Assembly (NCBI GenBank): GCA_050084985.1
Contig: JBITNC010000001.1
Span: 174,840,001 to 174,904,000, forward strand
DNA from: Nageia nagi
Lineage: Eukaryota; Pinophyta
DNA: 64,000 bases
Direction of reading: 5' to 3'
Part shown: in pieces, positions 61,352 to 64,000 of the stretch
How the letters are laid out: each line of letters opens with the position of its first letter
Numbering within the stretch: position 1 is the stretch's first letter
Notes under the pieces: model-generated
The model's input: only the letters and a program-made list of their open reading frames with translations
The model's database searches: none
What the model was told of the DNA's origin: nothing
Position numbers and translations under genes: made by a program

Positions 61352-61367
61352 AAATGTAGTAGTGCTT
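61352..61367. repeat. CACTA-1 right terminal inverted repeat with CTT target duplication
   Basis: AAATGTAGTAGTG (61,352-61,364) followed by CTT (61,365-61,367). It is an exact complement of the left terminus over 13 bases. Confidence 0.95.
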
Positions 61368-62240
61368 ACATTTAAGAAATGGGCTATTGATTTTGTTATC
61401 CCAATATCCCCATCAACATGTAGATATGAAGCATGATATATTATCACATAAGTGGAATACCTTATCATATGGGAAGAAGCAGCAATAGTCAAAGATTGCA
61501 CAACATAAACAATAATGAAATTCATCTATGGGAACATAATTACTCAATTTAGATGCCTAAAAAAAATCATAAGTGATCATGGGAAATATTTTTTTAATCA
61601 TACTATCAAATAATTACTTACAAAATTAATGATTTGATACAGAATAAGTTCACCATACCACCCATTAGCAAATAGTGTAATTGAAGCCGCATATAAAATA
61701 CTAGAAAGGACTCTAACAAAAAGAGTATCAGTAGGGTCATCAAATTGGGAAGAAAATTTATTAGTGGTACTTTGGTCCTATAGAACAACTTGCAAAATAT
61801 TGAATAAGAAGACACCATTTGATCTAGTATATGGTCTAGAAGATATATTCATTATTGAATTCCAAGTCCCCTCCTTACAAATAGCCATGACAACCCACCT
61901 AGATGATCGTTGATCATTACATGAATGATCATTCACTTTTGATAAATTGAATGAAAATCATCATCTCACCTTATACAAACAAATTCAAGAAAAAATTGAT
62001 AGAAAGCATAGCATGATCAACAAATCAATAATCAACAATTTGATGTCAATGATCAAATCCTCTTATACTGTAGCCATTATAAACATCGAATAAGAAAGTT
62101 AAAATTCAATGGTTAGGGCCGTATATAGTGGAGAATATAAAAGGTGAAGGAATAATATAATTAAATGCACTCAATGTCCATATTTGCCAAGGATTTGTCA
62201 ATGGCCATAGATTGAAGAAATAAATTCCTCGAGAATAGGG
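61365..62240 (+). pseudogene. pol: Gyp-C integrase, right part
   Basis: Continuation of the integrase interrupted at 26,842. It begins TFKKWAIDFVIPISPS with the first catalytic Asp (61,389-61,391), then IISDHGKYF with the second (61,575-61,577) and SPYHPLANSVIEA with the Glu (61,683-61,685), so the DDE triad is intact. ERTLTKRVSVGSSNWEENLL, VLWSYRTTCKI, KKTPFDLVYGLEDIF and VPSLQIAMTTHLDD follow. The C-terminal part has QFDVNDQILLYCSHYK, GPYIVENIKGEGII and VNGHRLKKYIPRE (about 62,030-62,235). A few TGA/TAA stops and frameshifts are present. The rest of the element should follow downstream. Confidence 0.9.
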
Positions 62241-64000
62241 ACCACCATAATAAAAAAAAAACTACATTATCAAATATGTATCATACCATTAGTAGGTACA
62301 AAAATAACTATTACAAAAAGGGGAGATATATTTAATTAGAAATATTCACCACATATTCTACTCCATTACATTAGATATCAACGATAAACCATATTAAGTT
62401 GGGGAGAACTATTTATAATAAAACTACTAGCTATACAAGATTATACATAGAGGTCATGTTTCCATCCATATTCAGATCAAGAACAAAGGTGAAAAAGAGA
62501 TAATAGAAGCAATAATTATACTACATATTTTATCATCAATGTTGATTTTAAGAACTATGATATTCATATGGTAAATTCCAAATGGAATCAAAATTCACTT
62601 TATTCGAGACCAATAATAGAGAAATAGTGACTTTTTCACATTTATCATATCATGAGATAATCACCTACATTCTACCATAAACCAAAGCCATTCATCTAAC
62701 TTTCCATCAATAACTCCATCACCTTCAATTAGTCATGTCATTAGAGCCTCCACATCCATAATCATAAATAGACTCAATCATCAAAATATCAAAAAGGCAT
62801 AAAACATTATAAAAAAAATTACCACCCCATACACCAATTTATAGCCATAATCGTTCCAAGCAAATTCAATTACAACATGGTGATATATATTAACTTTTTT
62901 CCACCCCACTAAACTCACATGATCTCAAGATTAATTGTAATTTAAATCAAATATTTTACTACACATCAAAAATCAACCATACCTAATGTGGTGCATTGTA
63001 CCAAACACTAAGATAATTCAAACAAAATAGGCACACTTGTCAAAGCATTCTCATTCACAGTAAGCAACTTGGGCCCAATTGTTGAGAACCAAACATAATA
63101 AAAATTAAAACAACCAAATTTATAAATACCAAGATAATAATGATATATAATAATTGTCATATATTTTTAAAAACCACTTGGTTTTACATGCAAATCACTT
63201 ATTCAAACAAACTTATAAATTCTAGTCCTTTGAGACAAACAAATATGAAATATATAAAAGCAAGAATCGTACATAAATGATTTACAAAAATAGTAGTGCA
63301 AGAGGAAGGATATCATGGAACCAAAAAGGAAATAACCTCCATCATTCCAAGGATTCATATAGGAAACATTAGAATATCATTTTATGGGGGTATTGCTGGG
63401 AGAGCAAGGGATTAAAGAATCAATAGAGTACATACAGTATCTAAAGCTAAGTTATCCTAACATCTGAGAGGTAGAAGATGATCAAAAATATTTTACACAA
63501 GAGGGAGTTGATCTATTTAATAGTATGTATTTGTAAAACTTAGTCAATATGCCAAAGTTCTATAGCTATGATCAGGTTGTCAAATTTATTTGTAGCTAAT
63601 TTCATAAAAAATAAGCTTTGGCTAGATAAACCATATGAGATCATAATGGTAGTCATCGAGTAGATTATCAAGTTGAAATAAAAAGGGGAGAAGCATCTAC
63701 ACCTAAAACACAAGTGTAACCCCATTAAAGCCAAAGAAGTTGAGATGCTTATGGAATAAAAATAAATACTAGGTCTATAGAGCTAGGGATGATTATGTTG
63801 AATTTATTTTGAGTTGCAACAATAATCATCACCAAACATTTGTATTTAAATAATAACCATAACTATATCACCATTGTATAATATGAAATGGCATACAATA
63901 TCATGCATAATAGATTCTAGTACCACCTTGCTAATATCCACCTTGCCTAGTTGTACCAAAATGATGTAGCAATAAAGTTAAATGCAAAGAAAACTATCAA
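62241..64000. other. Probable Gyp-C 3' region, no gene recognised
   Basis: No coding similarity. GGGGAGAT-like purine runs (about 62,319 and 62,401) are possible polypurine tracts, and an LTR might begin after them, but its partner is outside the window so it cannot be confirmed. Confidence 0.35.

Larger units (their letters stand above)
26843..61364 (+). mobile_element. CACTA DNA transposon 'CACTA-1', complete, 34.5 kb with nested insertions
   Basis: The left end reads CACTACTACATTT at 26,843-26,855. The right end reads AAATGTAGTAGTG at 61,352-61,364, its perfect 13-base complement. The three bases before and after are both CTT, the 3-bp target duplication typical of CACTA elements. The gypsy integrase frame runs in from the left (LQPILPLL) and resumes on the right (TFKKWAIDFV), so the empty site is explained to the base. 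Inside are subterminal repeats at both ends, a second ORF (minus), a TNP2-type transposase (plus), a SET-like gene and two telomere-like arrays. LTR-3, Tat-2 and a Helitron are later or co-resident insertions. Without the two LTR elements it would be about 20 kb. Confidence 0.95.

Noticed and set aside
60700-61360. GCATCA motifs as a separate minisatellite
   Set aside because: The same motifs occur just inside all three CACTA termini in the window, so they are subterminal repeats.

Overview
This window looks like repeat-dense, heavily decayed DNA from a plant with a large genome. It is very AT-rich and poor in CG. It holds long degenerate arrays of the plant telomere motif (TTTAGGG/CCCTAAA) and nested plant-type transposable elements: Ty1-copia, Ty3-gypsy of the Tat group, CACTA and Helitron. 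I see no convincing intact host gene, tRNA, rRNA or CRISPR array. In-frame stops are often TAG where the family expects CAG or TGG, and lost residues are often explained by C-to-T or G-to-A changes. That is what long-term CHG/CG methylation and deamination would produce. A gymnosperm with a GC-poor genome would fit, but the sequence does not settle the species.

Left block (1-10,743): a decayed Ty1-copia element (primer site about 684, 3' LTR from 4,893) abuts a 2.8-kb telomere-like array (about 5,160-7,950). A second-ORF gene (8,210-9,729), subterminal repeats and a CACTA terminus ending at 10,743 follow. These last parts are the right-hand piece of a CACTA element ('CACTA-2') whose other end lies outside the window. 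It interrupts a gypsy pol gene ('Gyp-B', minus strand, 10,744-13,480).

Middle-left (13.5-24.4 kb): a CACTA-type terminus of another family, a ~255-bp tandem repeat, then 'Tat-1' (15,660-24,361). Tat-1 is an LTR element with gag but no visible pol, carrying an antisense gene with a plant mobile domain (PMD).

Right two-thirds (25.4-62.2 kb): a gypsy pol fragment ('Gyp-C') is split by a 34.5-kb CACTA element ('CACTA-1', 26,843-61,364). It starts CACTA, ends TAGTG, has a CTT target duplication on both sides, and the integrase reading frame resumes exactly across it. CACTA-1 has subterminal repeats at both ends, an outward-facing second ORF at the left end, and a SET-like gene followed by an outward-facing TNP2-type transposase at the right end. 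Between the genes are two large telomere-like arrays. Into these arrays two LTR elements have inserted: 'LTR-3' (30,089-35,485, gag-protease only) and 'Tat-2' (43,645-52,323, all domains, 5-bp target duplication). An internally deleted Helitron (about 37.9-39.4 kb) lies between them.

The most interesting object is the CACTA family. Both copies carry the telomere-like array, an AT-rich block, the second ORF, the subterminal repeats and the terminus in the same order (in opposite orientation in the window), so the telomere-like DNA appears to be part of the transposon. One copy also carries a SET-like ORF.
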